Shown piece after piece: positions 35,251-47,104 of a stretch of 64,000 nt of DNA. Every line of letters begins with the position of its first letter. The first letter of the stretch is position 1. The position numbers and the translations under genes were made by a program. The notes beneath the pieces are model-generated. The model had not been told where the DNA came from. It was given only the letters and a program-made list of their open reading frames with translations, and did not search any database. This stretch comes from Populus alba (Eukaryota; Streptophyta; Magnoliopsida; Malpighiales; Salicaceae). The DNA is taken from positions 15,940,169-16,004,168 of the forward strand of contig NC_133288.1 of assembly GCF_005239225.2 (NCBI RefSeq), in the 5' to 3' direction.

Positions 35251-38200
35251 TCAACCAGAGAACAATTTGTTTCTGGCGCATGGAACTGAAACAGATAGCA
35301 TTTCAAACTTCCCGTGTTCGGCATCTAGGCCGGTGTTCACAGTTGCTTCAAATTTCAAGGGACTATTCTTTCCCTGCTGCAACAATATCTTTAGAAGAAC
35401 CAACCAAATCATATGAAAGTTCGTGTTTTTATTGTGGTGGTTTTTCTCCTTGACTTCTAGGCTCTTATCTGCATCTGATGAGCAAGAACCCACTAATCCT
35501 TTCTTTACATTCTCCCGGCAAAAATATGCTTGGTTGGAATTATGACTACGGTTTTGTCCTCTAAAGCATGAGTAGACTCTTTCAGCCCTGATGTTTCCAA
35601 ACAACACTACTGCAGCCTTGTTTCTTACGAGGAGTGGCAGGTATTCTGATTCATCCCAGACATATAACTGCGGTGAAGAAATGCTCTGACATGATTATGG
35701 TAAAACAATGCAATGGCAAAAATAAATCTGATGCAGAAGATCACAATCAGCAAGATATTGATTTCAAGATGATCTAAGACATACAAAGATAAGAACAGAT
35801 GAACTTGTTCCTAAAATACTTGTTTTTATTGGAAATCTTGAAAACAAGAAAATCTATCACGCAGAGAGGGGCAACACCAACCATATAACGAGGGGAAAAA
35901 AGCAGAATGACTAGAACAGATGCATGGAATATCATCAAGCAGTCTGAATGTGCTGTGCTGTCATCATTTCAATATGAGCGAGAGCATTGCACTTATCGAG
36001 ACAAGAGCATGAACAAATCCATACCATAAAGGGCCTGTAAATCAAGGTTACTGCATGAAGGTGATTTGGGCTTTTCGGGCAATAGAGTGAAATATTGCTT
36101 TGCTTGCATATAGACCTGTAGCAACCAGTAAATTATTCAGTAATCCAATTCATGTTCAACTTTCCATACAGGAAATAATTGCAATATGACAGTTTCAATT
36201 TTCCATACCCGTTCTCTGAAACCATAGGAGTACCACATAAGTGACAGCCAAGACAAATAAAATCTTCTGCTAAACTATTATCTTTATCTTCAGTCGTCCT
36301 CCTGCTGACAAACATCTTTTCCATATCAGAGTCATCAAGTGCTCTCCAGGTAATTGGTAGGAAAATTTCACCAATTGATGCATTAAAAATTGCATTACAG
36401 GAATTACTTAGGCCCAATACTTCTGAAAGCAAGAGCAAGTTCTGAGATTCACTCTGTTTTGGCAATTTCCAGTTCCTCGGTTTCTGCCATGCAAGTTGTT
36501 TCAGTAATTACTCAAATGAGCATACAACTAGCCAACAGTACCAATACAACTTAAAGGCTTAAAGATGGAGATGCAACTGTTGTGATAAGAATGCGATGGT
36601 ATAGATGTGGTGCTTATGAGATTCATTACCTAGTGTACAGCTTATTCCTTTTCAACAAAATCTGAGATGAAAAGGGATGACTTTGTTGCAAGTTCCTCAT
36701 AGATTATTTGGTCATTTTATGGAATTGTTTTTCCAAAAGTCAGCTCCATTTCTAAGGTTAACTAACAGATTTTTAACAGAAGGTGGAAATTACAATCATA
36801 AGAAAAATTTTTAACAGAAGGTGGAAATTACAATCATAAGAAAAATCAGGAATGAAAAGTTTAAGGTTTTCAAAAAACAAAATGCAAAGTGTAATGACAT
36901 CCAAAATAGAGGATGACGGGGGCAATTAACATGGGAAAACAAATTCCTAAATGACTGAAATGGCAAAAACAGCAACAACAACTCACAACAACTCTGTGAC
37001 CATGACATTTTCTCAATTAATAATAAAGTGGCTTGGCATGACCAGCAAAAAGATCACTTACAATGGGAAGATTAGAGCACATGAAAAAGAAAAGACATTA
37101 AACACAACTTGTATATCACATCCACAAACACAATCATTAAAAGAGTCTTTATTCGATTTAAACAATAGAGACCATGAGTTTATTGGATTCAAATTCCCCA
37201 AGCAACATATAAGATTAGGCGTAGTTAAATGCAATGTAACTAAAGCTACAAAACAAGAGAGCAAAGACATTACCACAAAACTGTGTGACCCGATTGTGTT
37301 AAGAGCAGATCTAGCTCGCTGCACCCATTTTATTACCTTGCAAAGCTTTTCCAACGTTGTTTTCCCTGCTTGAGATTCCTCTATTAACTCATCTACACCT
37401 ACATACATATTCATTATTTAGAGAAGCCCAAAAGACGAGTTGAACATTAATAGAATAGCCTCCGTTTTCATTTCCTCTTAATTCTAAGCAGTTGTGATGT
37501 TCAAAATTTGAAAGTCCAAAATATGACTCCAAGATTCCATTCCAAATATCCGGGGCAGGGTGCAGGGTTAACACTTCCAAGCAGAAAAGCGAAGCAAAAT
37601 GAAGTACCTTTTGAGAGAAGAGATCCATAAGGATGGACTAAACGTACTAATGATGACCACTCGACCGTTCTGGCCTCAACGGCATGTCCAAATTTAGTGA
37701 TCTTCACATCTGAATTATCCCAAAGATTATAACAAATAGCAAAAATCAACAATTTATGTGATTATCACCGCTACAAGTTTAAGAAATGAGCGAATCAGAA
37801 ATTCCAAACATTGATACTTTATCGGAATATGGAACGAAATTCCAAAGATATGAGTGAAATTTCCCATCGATAAAGAATCAATAAAGCAGAAACGCAATCC
37901 CCAATTAATCTTGAATATATTATGAAAATTGAAGCAAATTGAAAAAAAAAAGGGTGTCCTTGCTTACTTTGCAACAGTAAGATATCACCGGCAACAACCA
38001 TGGTTCCCATCTGCTTTTTCCACAACGAGACGGAGAAAAATGGCAGCGTATCATCACCAACCTGAATGTCTGTCCTGATTACTTCTCCACCTTTTGATAA
38101 TTTGTACTGCATGATTCGAAACCAGAAACCAATTATGTAAGGAGGCGAACATTTATAATTAATAAAAGGAAATGTAAGGTAATACCTGAACGGGAGTGGA

Positions 38201-38299
38201 GCGGTGAACAAAGACGAGAAGCTGAACGATATCGCCGATGTGATGATCGGTTTTGCAGAGATCAACTAACGGCCCGTACCATCCAATTGCAGACGTCAT
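35251..38299 (-). CDS. RPA-like OB-fold protein with zinc-ribbon motif, function unassigned
   Basis: Seven exons join in phase into 433 residues: 38186-38299, 37968-38106, 37608-37709, 37274-37398, 36170-36483, 36025-36115 and 35251-35667. All introns have GT/AG ends, and the sum (1302 nt) is a whole number of codons. The N-terminus (MTSAIGWYGPLVDLCKTDHH) leads into an OB-fold-like stretch (GDIVQLLVFVHR, TLPFFSVSLWKKQMGTMVVAGDILLLQ, VKITKFGHAVEARTVEW). Residues about 230-305 hold CLGCHLCG, then two more cysteines (SYCNYF, ICK) and LYCPKSP, as in the zinc ribbon inserted in the large-subunit RPA C-domain. LIYRPFMLYVWDESE follows. These features suggest single-stranded nucleic-acid binding. MEIOB-, RPA1- or shieldin-2-like relatives are alternatives I cannot separate. 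I do not recognise a specific gene. Confidence 0.72.
36769..36844. repeat. Perfect 38-bp tandem duplication inside intron 4
   Basis: The unit starting 'atttttaacagaaggtggaa' is repeated head to tail without a mismatch (36769-36806, 36807-36844), about 300 bp before exon 5 of the OB-fold gene in transcript order. Confidence 0.95.
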
Positions 38300-38439
38300 G
38301 TCTCATAGAACAATCAATGAACCAGATTGATTGTTTTCCTCCGACCAGGATTGGCGCGCTCTCGATTTCATTTAGGGCTCCTGGGAGTTTTCTGCTCTTT
38401 AGGGCAGCTTGCTTCTAAAAATAGTTTGGACTAGTTATG

Positions 38440-39345
38440 TGCCGCGCGGGTTATTTTTTTTTTTTTGGTGTAAAAAATATAAAAATAATTAAAATTTAAA
38501 AGTGTTATGTTTATTTGTAAAGATAAATATAAGAGTATTAAGTTTAGTTCTAACACTTGATTCAAGAGTAATATTTATAATATTAAATTTATTTGATCCA
38601 AGTTTTTATTGCTTTTTTTATTCCTTGAATTTAAATTTATAGTTTTTCTTTGATAGTAATAATATATTTTTTAAAAAAATTATTATTGATAATAATGATG
38701 AAAACAATAATAATAGCAATAAAAATAATATTAATGATTATAAACTTGGGTTTGGCGCCCCAACCACACCCAAGTTTCTGAGGTCTGGTTTCCATAATAA
38801 TAATAAAAATAAAAATATTAAACTTATTTGACTCAACTTCTTATAGTTTTTTAATTTCTTCAAATAAAATTTATGATTTTTCTTCAATAGTAATAATATT
38901 TTTTTCAAACTTAATAATAATAAAAATAATAACAATATTAAGAATAAGAATAACACTAATAATTATAATAATAATAAGAATAACAACAATAATGATGACA
39001 ACGACGATGACGACAACACAACAAAACAATTTTTAAATTTTACCCTTCAAATCAAATCTATGATTTTTTTTCAATAATAATAGTATTTTTTTCAAATTTA
39101 TTAATAATAATGTTAATAATAACGATAATAATAATAATAATTATAATATTAATAATAATATTAAACATGCCTAACTCAAGTTCTTATAGTTTTTAATTTT
39201 ACCATTCAAATCAAATCTATAGTTGTTTTTCAATATTAATAATATTTGTTTTTCAAATTTATTAATTATTATATTAAAAATATTCATTATAATACAAATA
39301 ATAATATTTTTAATACTAATAATAATATTAAACTTGCATGACCTA
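38440..39345. repeat. AT-rich tandem array, four diverged units
   Basis: Four units start near 38590, 38820, 39020 and 39165. They share 'ttatagtttttaatttta'-like, 'caaatcaaatctatgatttt'-like and 'caaatttattaataataat'-like blocks separated by variable (AAT)n runs. No coding content. Confidence 0.7.
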
Positions 39346-40020
39346 AGTTTAAATGAGTCTGGCTATAACGCCGGATCCAAAAAACCTTAAGTTTGGCTGC
39401 AATACCAGAATTAAGAGTTTTAGATGTGGATCTTGCTGTAAGGCTGAGTGAAAATGTAATAGGAAAAAAAATATTAAATCGCACATTTATAACAAGAAAA
39501 GCAAAAAACTCATGGGGTCAAATTATGCTACAAACACATTCTCTCATATATATATGTTACAAACACATCAACCCTCCAATGGCATCTCCCCCAAGAGTAG
39601 ACTGTATCCCGTAATTGATTCATTTCATCTTAACTTTCGCAAAGAGCAAGTGAAACGAAAGAAATAGCTCTGTCTCACACACACATCTCACTAAAAGAAA
39701 AAAAGCCATTTTATTCAAATGTGAAAAGAATAGTATTATCTTCTCCCAGTCCAACCTCGTACATTTATTATTGAAGACTGTACTAAAAAGCTAAGAACAG
39801 TTAACCCAAAATAAAAGGTTATGGGCTGCATCGGTCCATACTATAAATATGAGAATTAACTACAATTAAAACTATTCATTATTTCACTGTAGTATGAAAT
39901 ACTATTTATTGTAAATAAATTTATTATTGATTATATTGTGGATATACTTTGAGTGCTTTTAATATAAACTGTGAGAGCTTTTTATTATAAACTGCATTAT
40001 TTGATAGGAGTGTAGTTGAG
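39346..40020. other. Intergenic; nothing supportable
   Basis: Transition from the AAT-rich array to the GC-patch array. Short frames are not gene-like. Confidence 0.4.
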
Positions 40021-40024
40021 CTAT

Positions 40025-41560
40025 AAAATAGAGGCGCCACCAACTTGGAGGCAAGCCCCCTGGTACTTAGTTTGCCGAGCCTTGGGGTTGGGGGCAGACC
40101 AAGAAGCAAGGCGCATCGCCACCTGGCCAATTTTGGGCACTGGGGCAGACTAAGAGCGCACGTGGCGCTTTGGTTGCCACGCCCAAAAGGTAGGCTGCCC
40201 ACGCGCCGCGTGGTGTTTACAGTCCAAGTGTCATGTGGCGCTTGGGCTACCTATAATTTTAGCATAATTAGATGAAAAAAATAGTATACTTAATGTTTAG
40301 AGTATTAATGGTAAAAAATATTATTGTTTGTTTTATTGATATTATTTTTTTTAGTATAATTAATATTAAAAGAATTCTTATATTATTTTCTTAATATATT
40401 TTTTTAGTATAATTGATAGTGTTAGTATTTAAAAATGTTATTATTTTTTTTAGTCTAATTAATAGTACTAATCTCAAAACTATTATCATTTGCTCTATTA
40501 ATTATTTTTTTAGTATAATTAATAGTATTAGTCTCTAAAATATTATTATATTTGGTGTTATAAATAATATTATTTTTATAATAATTCATATTATTGCTAC
40601 TAAAAATATTATTATTTGTATTATAAATATTATTATTTTCATTAAAATTTATAAGAGTATAAATATTATTATTATCATTAATAACTTTTTAAAAAAACTG
40701 TTGTTACTATGAAAAAAACCACGTTGGGATATGTGACGATTGGGTTCCCTCCCGAGGGCGGACATCCCAAGTGCCAAAGTGGCGCTTGGCTTGCTTCCTC
40801 TGCACTGCAGTCCAAGCACCAGGTGGCGCTTTGGCTTGGGCACTGCTAGGCATGGCCCAAGCCTAGCCTTGGACTTGGCAGAGTAGGACCCAAAATAGCA
40901 TTGCGTGCTAACCGAGACAAACAAAGCGCCACGTGGTGTTTGAGCAACACCACTCTAAACAGCAGCGCAATGCCACCTGACACTTGGTCTGCTTCCTTTT
41001 GGGTGTAGCCCAAGCACCATGCAGTGCTTAGGCTGCCTATACTTTTAGTATAATTACAAGTATTGATATTAAAAAAATTATTATTAGTTTTCTTAATATT
41101 CTTTTTTTGGTATAATTAATTTTTAGAGTATTAATAGTAAAAATATTATTATTTGTTTTGTTGATTTTATTTTTTTAGTATAATTAATATTAAAAGAATT
41201 ATTATATTTTTTCTTAATATTTGTTTTTGGTATAATTGATACTATTGGTGTTAAATATATTATTATTTTTTTAGTCTAATTAAAGTGTTGATCTCAAAAC
41301 TATTATTATTTGTTCTCTTATATATTTTTTTTTGTATAATTAATATTAAAATTATTATTATATGTTTTCATAATATATTGTTTTTTAGTATAATTAATAG
41401 TTTTTAATCTCAAAAAATATTATTATTTTTGGAGTTATAAATAATATTATTTTTATAATAATTAATACTAAAAATATTATGATTTACATTATAAATATTA
41501 TTAGTTTCAGTAAAATTTATAAGAGTATATTTTATTGTAATTAATATTATTAATAAAATA
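40025..41560. repeat. Alternating GC-rich palindromic blocks and AT-rich tandem units
   Basis: Two large units, about 0.78 kb apart, each combine a GC-rich block (40025-40255 and 40735-41040) with an AT-rich block built from 'ttttagtataattaatatta' repeats (40256-40690 and 41041-41545). The GC-rich blocks contain at least eight imperfect inverted motifs of the type CAAGCRCCA..TGGCGCTTGG (for example at about 40151, 40219, 40769, 40813, 40924, 40972 and 41010), some centred on CACGTG. No protein is supported in either strand. Confidence 0.75.
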
Positions 41561-41920
41561 ATTGATGAATTTGAAAAAATAAATGTTATATCACTTACTA
41601 ATTTTTACCAAATGTATTGTAATAATAATTTTATCAAATTACACTTAATTTTAAATTTATTTTCATTTATAAATTACATACAAATTATTTGTTGCAGGAT
41701 CCAAAAATAAACTTTAATCCTGTTATGTACAGGACCCAAATAATTTTAGGTCTTGTCAAGCTAACTCAAGGCTAGACTTAAATAAGGTTGGGCAGGATCC
41801 AAAATAACTTTGTGTTCTTGCCGCAACAGGACCCAAATATATTTAAAACCTAACTTGATAGATCCAAACACGCTTGGATTCTACTCATAATATATTTTTT
41901 TTTTTTTTTGAAATTAAAGG
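41561..41920. other. Repeat-derived intergenic DNA
   Basis: Repetition of 'gatccaaa' and 'ggacccaaa'-type words about every 40-60 bp between 41695 and 41885, then a T-run. No gene. Confidence 0.4.
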
Positions 41921-41929
41921 TGAGACTGC

Positions 41930-42762
41930 GGAGCAGCGTGAGCTGCAAAACTAGTAAAGCAAGAAATTGGCTCCAAATCACCAGAAATGAGCCACCACAT
42001 TATGTCGGATGGAACTGACCTCCAAAAACAAGGGTCGATTCCACTATCAAGCAGCTTTTGATAAAAACAGCCACCTTAGCTGGAACTCCCACAGCAAGGA
42101 ACCCGCTATCATCTGCACCTTCCACTGGATGCTTTAGCATCGAAAGGTTGAAGAAGAAAAAAACACCCATTAAAAATCAGTGATTCTGAAAAAACCACGG
42201 ATTTTTGCTTCTTTTTTAATCTAAAACTATACACTAAAGTTCTTATCTACAAGAGATCCCTTGTAAAGCTCTGTCACCTTCATTTCTGTAGGATTCATTG
42301 AGTTGAAAAACTTCATCCGCCACTCAAATACCTGCTCATGAAACAGAGTCTAGGTAAAATATGAGCTCATGAACAGCCGTGCCCCAATATTGCGGGGCCC
42401 ATCATCCCCACCAGTGGCGTTAAGTGCAACAGGGATTGTTGAGAGGAGACGCACTGTGAGAGGAAAACAAAAGGATCAATTTCAGATTTCAAAATGGATC
42501 AGAATGCTGGGCTGCCCGACATCCCTGGGTACTCTCCATGTCAGGTTCCATGTTATGATCACAAGGATTTATGACCCATGCAACCTCATCGAGTGCCCTG
42601 TAATACCCAGGGCCTGCTCTCCTGACAGAGCATTTGGAGCATTTATACTTAGCACCAGTGTCGATGTAGCTTCAAGCCATTCCACTGTGAGGCCTTCAAC
42701 TTCATCATAATATATACGTCTTTCCAATCTGAAAGCATGTGTGGTTGAAAGTAAGAGACCAC
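41930..42762 (-). other. Unassigned coding-like segments beside the gap
   Basis: Composition is more balanced than in the flanks, and several minus-strand frames look protein-like, e.g. VEGLTVEWLEATSTLVLSIN (about 42710-42650), STIPVALNATGGDDGPRNIG (about 42460-42390) and FLAVGVPAKVAVFIKSCLIV (about 42105-42040). A GT..AG interval of about 131 bp lies between the first two, but the phases do not join cleanly. I do not recognise a family. It could be the 3' part of a gene running into the gap, or decayed sequence. Confidence 0.3.
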
Positions 42763-43262
42763 NNNNNNNNNNNNNNNNNNNNNNNNNNNNNNNNNNNNNN
42801 NNNNNNNNNNNNNNNNNNNNNNNNNNNNNNNNNNNNNNNNNNNNNNNNNNNNNNNNNNNNNNNNNNNNNNNNNNNNNNNNNNNNNNNNNNNNNNNNNNNN
42901 NNNNNNNNNNNNNNNNNNNNNNNNNNNNNNNNNNNNNNNNNNNNNNNNNNNNNNNNNNNNNNNNNNNNNNNNNNNNNNNNNNNNNNNNNNNNNNNNNNNN
43001 NNNNNNNNNNNNNNNNNNNNNNNNNNNNNNNNNNNNNNNNNNNNNNNNNNNNNNNNNNNNNNNNNNNNNNNNNNNNNNNNNNNNNNNNNNNNNNNNNNNN
43101 NNNNNNNNNNNNNNNNNNNNNNNNNNNNNNNNNNNNNNNNNNNNNNNNNNNNNNNNNNNNNNNNNNNNNNNNNNNNNNNNNNNNNNNNNNNNNNNNNNNN
43201 NNNNNNNNNNNNNNNNNNNNNNNNNNNNNNNNNNNNNNNNNNNNNNNNNNNNNNNNNNNNNN
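42763..43262. other. Assembly gap (500 N)
   Basis: Placeholder of exactly 500 N that interrupts the SPARK-domain gene. Confidence 0.99.
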
Positions 43263-43884
43263 GCATATAAAACAAGTATAGTAGAAGCACTTTGGAGGTG
43301 GCATTTGGGTCTAGACTCGTTAACTGAGAATTTATCTTCTGCCCTGCATCAAGACATGAGCTGCACCTCGTTAGTTCTGAAAAATCGCCTCTGCAAGCCG
43401 TGTTTAACGGGGTCATTGGACCAACCTTCGCAATCCAATCCTGTGTAGTAACGATTCCAACACAACTAGAATTGCTACTAACAAATTGACTCGAGTTCTT
43501 GAAGCAAGAAGGGACTAAATGATGGGTCTATCGACAAGGTGGCAAGTTGGGCTTGAAAAATCAGACAAACAAGCAGATGAAGCATTTGAATTAGGAAATT
43601 GAAACATGGAGGTCTCTCTCAAGTGTTGGGCAAGTCCCATGCCCAAGACACTGAGAAGAGTCTGGCAGCAATGTTCTAATCCATCAGGTTGACGACACAG
43701 CGATGTGTCCCACGGCACAGTTTGGACGTAGCTGAGATCTTACGGGACATGAAGAGGCGCGCTGAAACTGGATGAATGGATATAAAATGGTGAAGAAGAA
43801 AGAAGAAGCAGGGGCAGAGAGAGGAAGAGAAGAGTAGGTTGTTTCCCATTTTTGTGTGCGACTTTCAAAACAACCTTTGTTCAA
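43263..43884 (-). pseudogene. SPARK-domain receptor-kinase-type gene, 5' part, four frame breaks
   Basis: The extracellular SPARK domain of plant receptor-like kinases of the At1g11050 type is recognisable on the minus strand. In order: SSCPV, then SYVQTVPWDTSLC, CCQTLLSVLGMGLAQHLRET, QLATLSIDPSFSPFLLQELE, TTQDWIAKVGPMTPLNTAC, RGDFSELTRCSSCLDAG, and KCFYYTC at the gap edge. These segments lie in different frames. Each step fits one extra base: near 43740, in the A-run 43556-43560, near 43489, and in the T-run 43291-43293. The segment ahead of SSCPV is hydrophobic (FFFTILYPF) and could be a signal peptide; the start at 43884 is uncertain. The transmembrane and kinase parts would lie in the gap. 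It is either a pseudogene or an intact gene with poor base calls at a contig end. Confidence 0.75.
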
Positions 43885-46620
43885 TCACATGTTGGACTTA
43901 TATAGAGTTTGTTATTTGTCGTGCTTTGAACAGAACAGTCAATCAATGTTGGCTGGCTGTGGCTGTGGTCGTGGTCAAAACTCACGTTTTGGTTTTGGAC
44001 ACGGAATACACGCACGTGCGGAAACACACAAATACAGGTACTTTATTCTTACTTTTATTACTCGGCAGGTATGTGAAAGATCTTCTTTTCTTTTCATTTC
44101 AAAAATATTTTAAAATAAATCTAAAAAGAATTAAATTTTTTATTTCAGATTAATTTTTTTTTTATATATTTTCAAATCATTTTAATACAATGATATTTAA
44201 AAATAAATTTTTAAAAATCTAAAAATATTTTGAACCATTACCAAAAAACAACACTACAAGTTTTAGAACAATAACATAAATTAAAAAAAAATATTTGAAA
44301 AAATAGTATACTTTGAATATAATTGTATTTAAAAACATCATTTTTATATAAAACCGTTGTTTAAAATAACAGGCAAGTTTCAAAATATATTTTTGCAACG
44401 CATGTACTTTTTTAAAATAACGGTTGTTTAGTCATGTTTCAAGATATATTTTTTTCTTACAAATTAATTAACTTAAATAAAAATAAATTCAAAATCCTAT
44501 AAAGATCTAATAGTTAAAGATAAGATTCAATATTTAATGGTTAAGAAAGAAAGATGATATAAAATGATGTTGTAGGAGAGAGAAATGAAAGAAGAAGAAA
44601 GAAAAAAAAAAATAGGTCACCAAAGACACATCGGACTTCATTTTCAAACATACCTAAAACCATTATAAATTTTGACGAGATAATTTTAACTACATATTGG
44701 AAGAATGCCAAATAAGATCATAATTAACATTGAACAAAGTGCTTAATAAATTATGATCATGTTTGGTGGTCTTTTAATATAAAATTAAAATCGTTTCATT
44801 AAAATCTTTCTAACGGTACTAAATATGTTAAAAATAAAGTTCTAGTGTGTCTCTGATGACCTATTTTTTATTGATCATTTTGATCTTGAATTTCATTTTG
44901 TATCCATTAAATTTTCATTAGTTTTTAGATTATTTTTTTTAATATTAATTAATTAAATTAAATTAAGAGTGACATGATTTTTAAAAACAACTACTATTCT
45001 CGATAATAGTTGTATTCAAATTGTCTTACATTCCATAGACTTTTATCAAATTACCTTAGAATTCTAAAATACCCCTTATTGATTTCATCTCATACGTCTC
45101 ATAAACCTCCCGTCCCGCCGCCCCCTCAATTAGACCACCGTAATGTCTTTGGTTTGCATTAAAAAATATTGTTGTTGGATTGATAAAATTATAAAGTATT
45201 GCATATAGGGCAAATTTTATTTAGAAAACACAACTAATAACGTCCAATTGAAGTGGTTGTAGTCAACTGCATGTAGCTTATTAAAAATTAAATTAAAAAT
45301 GAATTTAAATGAGCTCTTGATTTTACTGTTGATCATGAGATAGATTACTATAGATTAACATCAGTTATTTAGTTTTTTTTTTTATTTATATTATTTTTAA
45401 TTTCATCCTTCAAAATTATTTTATTAAGAATTAAATTTTAAATTTATTTTGATTTATTTTTATGAAGTTCTTGTCTTCTAAAAAAATCTTGACATTGAAG
45501 AAGTGCTTAATTTTGGCATAAAAAAGAAGAAGAAAAGAAAGCACAATAATTTCATTATTTTTAATAGATTGAAAATTAAAAGATCAAAATTTAAAAACAA
45601 GAAGAAATGACAACCCTTTTGTTCTCCCCTTTTTTTTAAAAAAAACAATACACTATAGTCTTAGCATTTTTTAGAGAGTCTAGCCTTAGGATTTTTTCAA
45701 GCTTTTTTGTTTTTAATCTTTTTAGTTTAGCTATGAAATATTTTAGTCTAAAAAAAATTATTTTATTCACATTTCAATTTTTAAATTAAAAAAAAAGAAA
45801 AGAAAAGAAATTGTTAAAAAAAAACAACGAAAAAGAGATAAATTTATCGGTTAGACACATCTAATAATGAACATGATTTTTTTTTGGTATCAACGAGTTT
45901 GTGTTTCTTGAGAGAAATTTAATAAGAGGGTGTTTTTTCTATAAACATGTTGGAAAAAATAAATTGGGATTCTTTTAGTTTTTTTTTTTTTTAATTCAAT
46001 TGGTTATTTTTTTTTAGAGTGATTTTTTGATGTGGGAGGGGGGGATTGAGAATGAGTCTATTAAGTTTTTCATAGTGTTTTTTTTAAAGTATTTTCAAGT
46101 AAAAAATAAGTTGGTATTTGGGATTAAAAAAACTTAGACCTCATTATTCAATTAGGTGACTTGTTATGAAAAAAAAAAAAACATTTAGAGCAGATGACTC
46201 CTTTAGAAAAAATAAACAAAAACAAAGCTAGTAACATGATCCTAGCTTTATTTTTGATGGACTAGGTGTGCTAAGCACCTATGATTGCATATTTGGCTAG
46301 TTTTGTTTTTTTTTTTTTAAATTTGTTTTCTTGAATTTAAATTTAATGTATTTTAAATTAATTTATTATAAAATATATTACATGTATATTATTTTATTAA
46401 AATTTTAAATTAATTAATAATATATTTCAAAAATTATTTTATTAAATACCATTCAATTTTTATTTTGTTTTTTAAAAGGAGTGTAACATTTTTTTAAGAA
46501 CATCAATAAACATTATTTTTGTACAACCAACCACGATCTTTTTTTTTTTTTTATCAGGTTCCTTTCATGCGAGTGTTAATTTTTATTATCATATAATTAA
46601 ATAAAAATAAAAAAGTTATT
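43885..46620. other. Intergenic, AT-rich; nothing gene-like
   Basis: 43920-44040 is promoter-side sequence of the SPARK gene with no clear elements. 44095-44235 is a copy of the dispersed AT-rich MITE-like family. A 'cactacaag' word at about 44251 is too short to call a transposon end. Confidence 0.45.
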
Positions 46621-46624
46621 AAAC

Positions 46625-46925
46625 TTAGCTTCGGCTAAAGGCATTCGAGGGGATGACCGGGACAAATAAATGATTAGCTTCGGCTAATGGTATCCGAATG
46701 GATGATCGGGATAAACGATTGATTACCTTTGGCTAATGGCATCCGAGGGGATGACCGGGACAAATGATTGATTAGCTTCGACTAATGGCATCCGAATAGA
46801 TGACCGGGACAACGGTTGATTAACTTTCGTTGATTGGCATCCGAAGTGGATGACCGTGGTGTGTGAACGGTTAACCTCAGCAAATGATGCCTTAAGAGGA
46901 TAGTCGGGTTTAAGATTATGGTTGA
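46625..46925. repeat. Tandem array, ~48-50-bp unit, about six copies
   Basis: Units of the type 'ttagcttcggctaatggcat' followed by 'ccgaatggatgaccgggaca' begin near 46627, 46674, 46722, 46770 and 46818, with a diverged last unit. It lies directly upstream of repeat A copy 4. The arrangement resembles the array beside pol at 1.6-2.0 kb. Confidence 0.88.
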
Positions 46926-47104
46926 TTGCAAAAAATTGGTGCATCTATATGTACTACGAGTTGATTATACCAATTACATGAAGAAACTATAAATGTCATG
47001 CTTCAAACATGGGATAATGTTAACGCTTCATTAAATTGCCAGACCGTTTAATTATCATTATTATTATTAAGTAATTGCATTCTCTTAAATGTTTTGTACT
47101 GCAG

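Noticed and set aside
35198..35453. Plus-strand frames of 69-72 residues
   Set aside because: They lie antisense to the last exon of the OB-fold gene.
36951..37373. 140-residue plus-strand frame
   Set aside because: It overlaps, antisense, exon 4 and intron 4 of the OB-fold gene, whose seven exons fit in phase. No domain is visible in it.
46625..46925. CRISPR-like array of regular units
   Set aside because: The units are contiguous diverged tandem copies without unique spacers, in a plant nuclear context.
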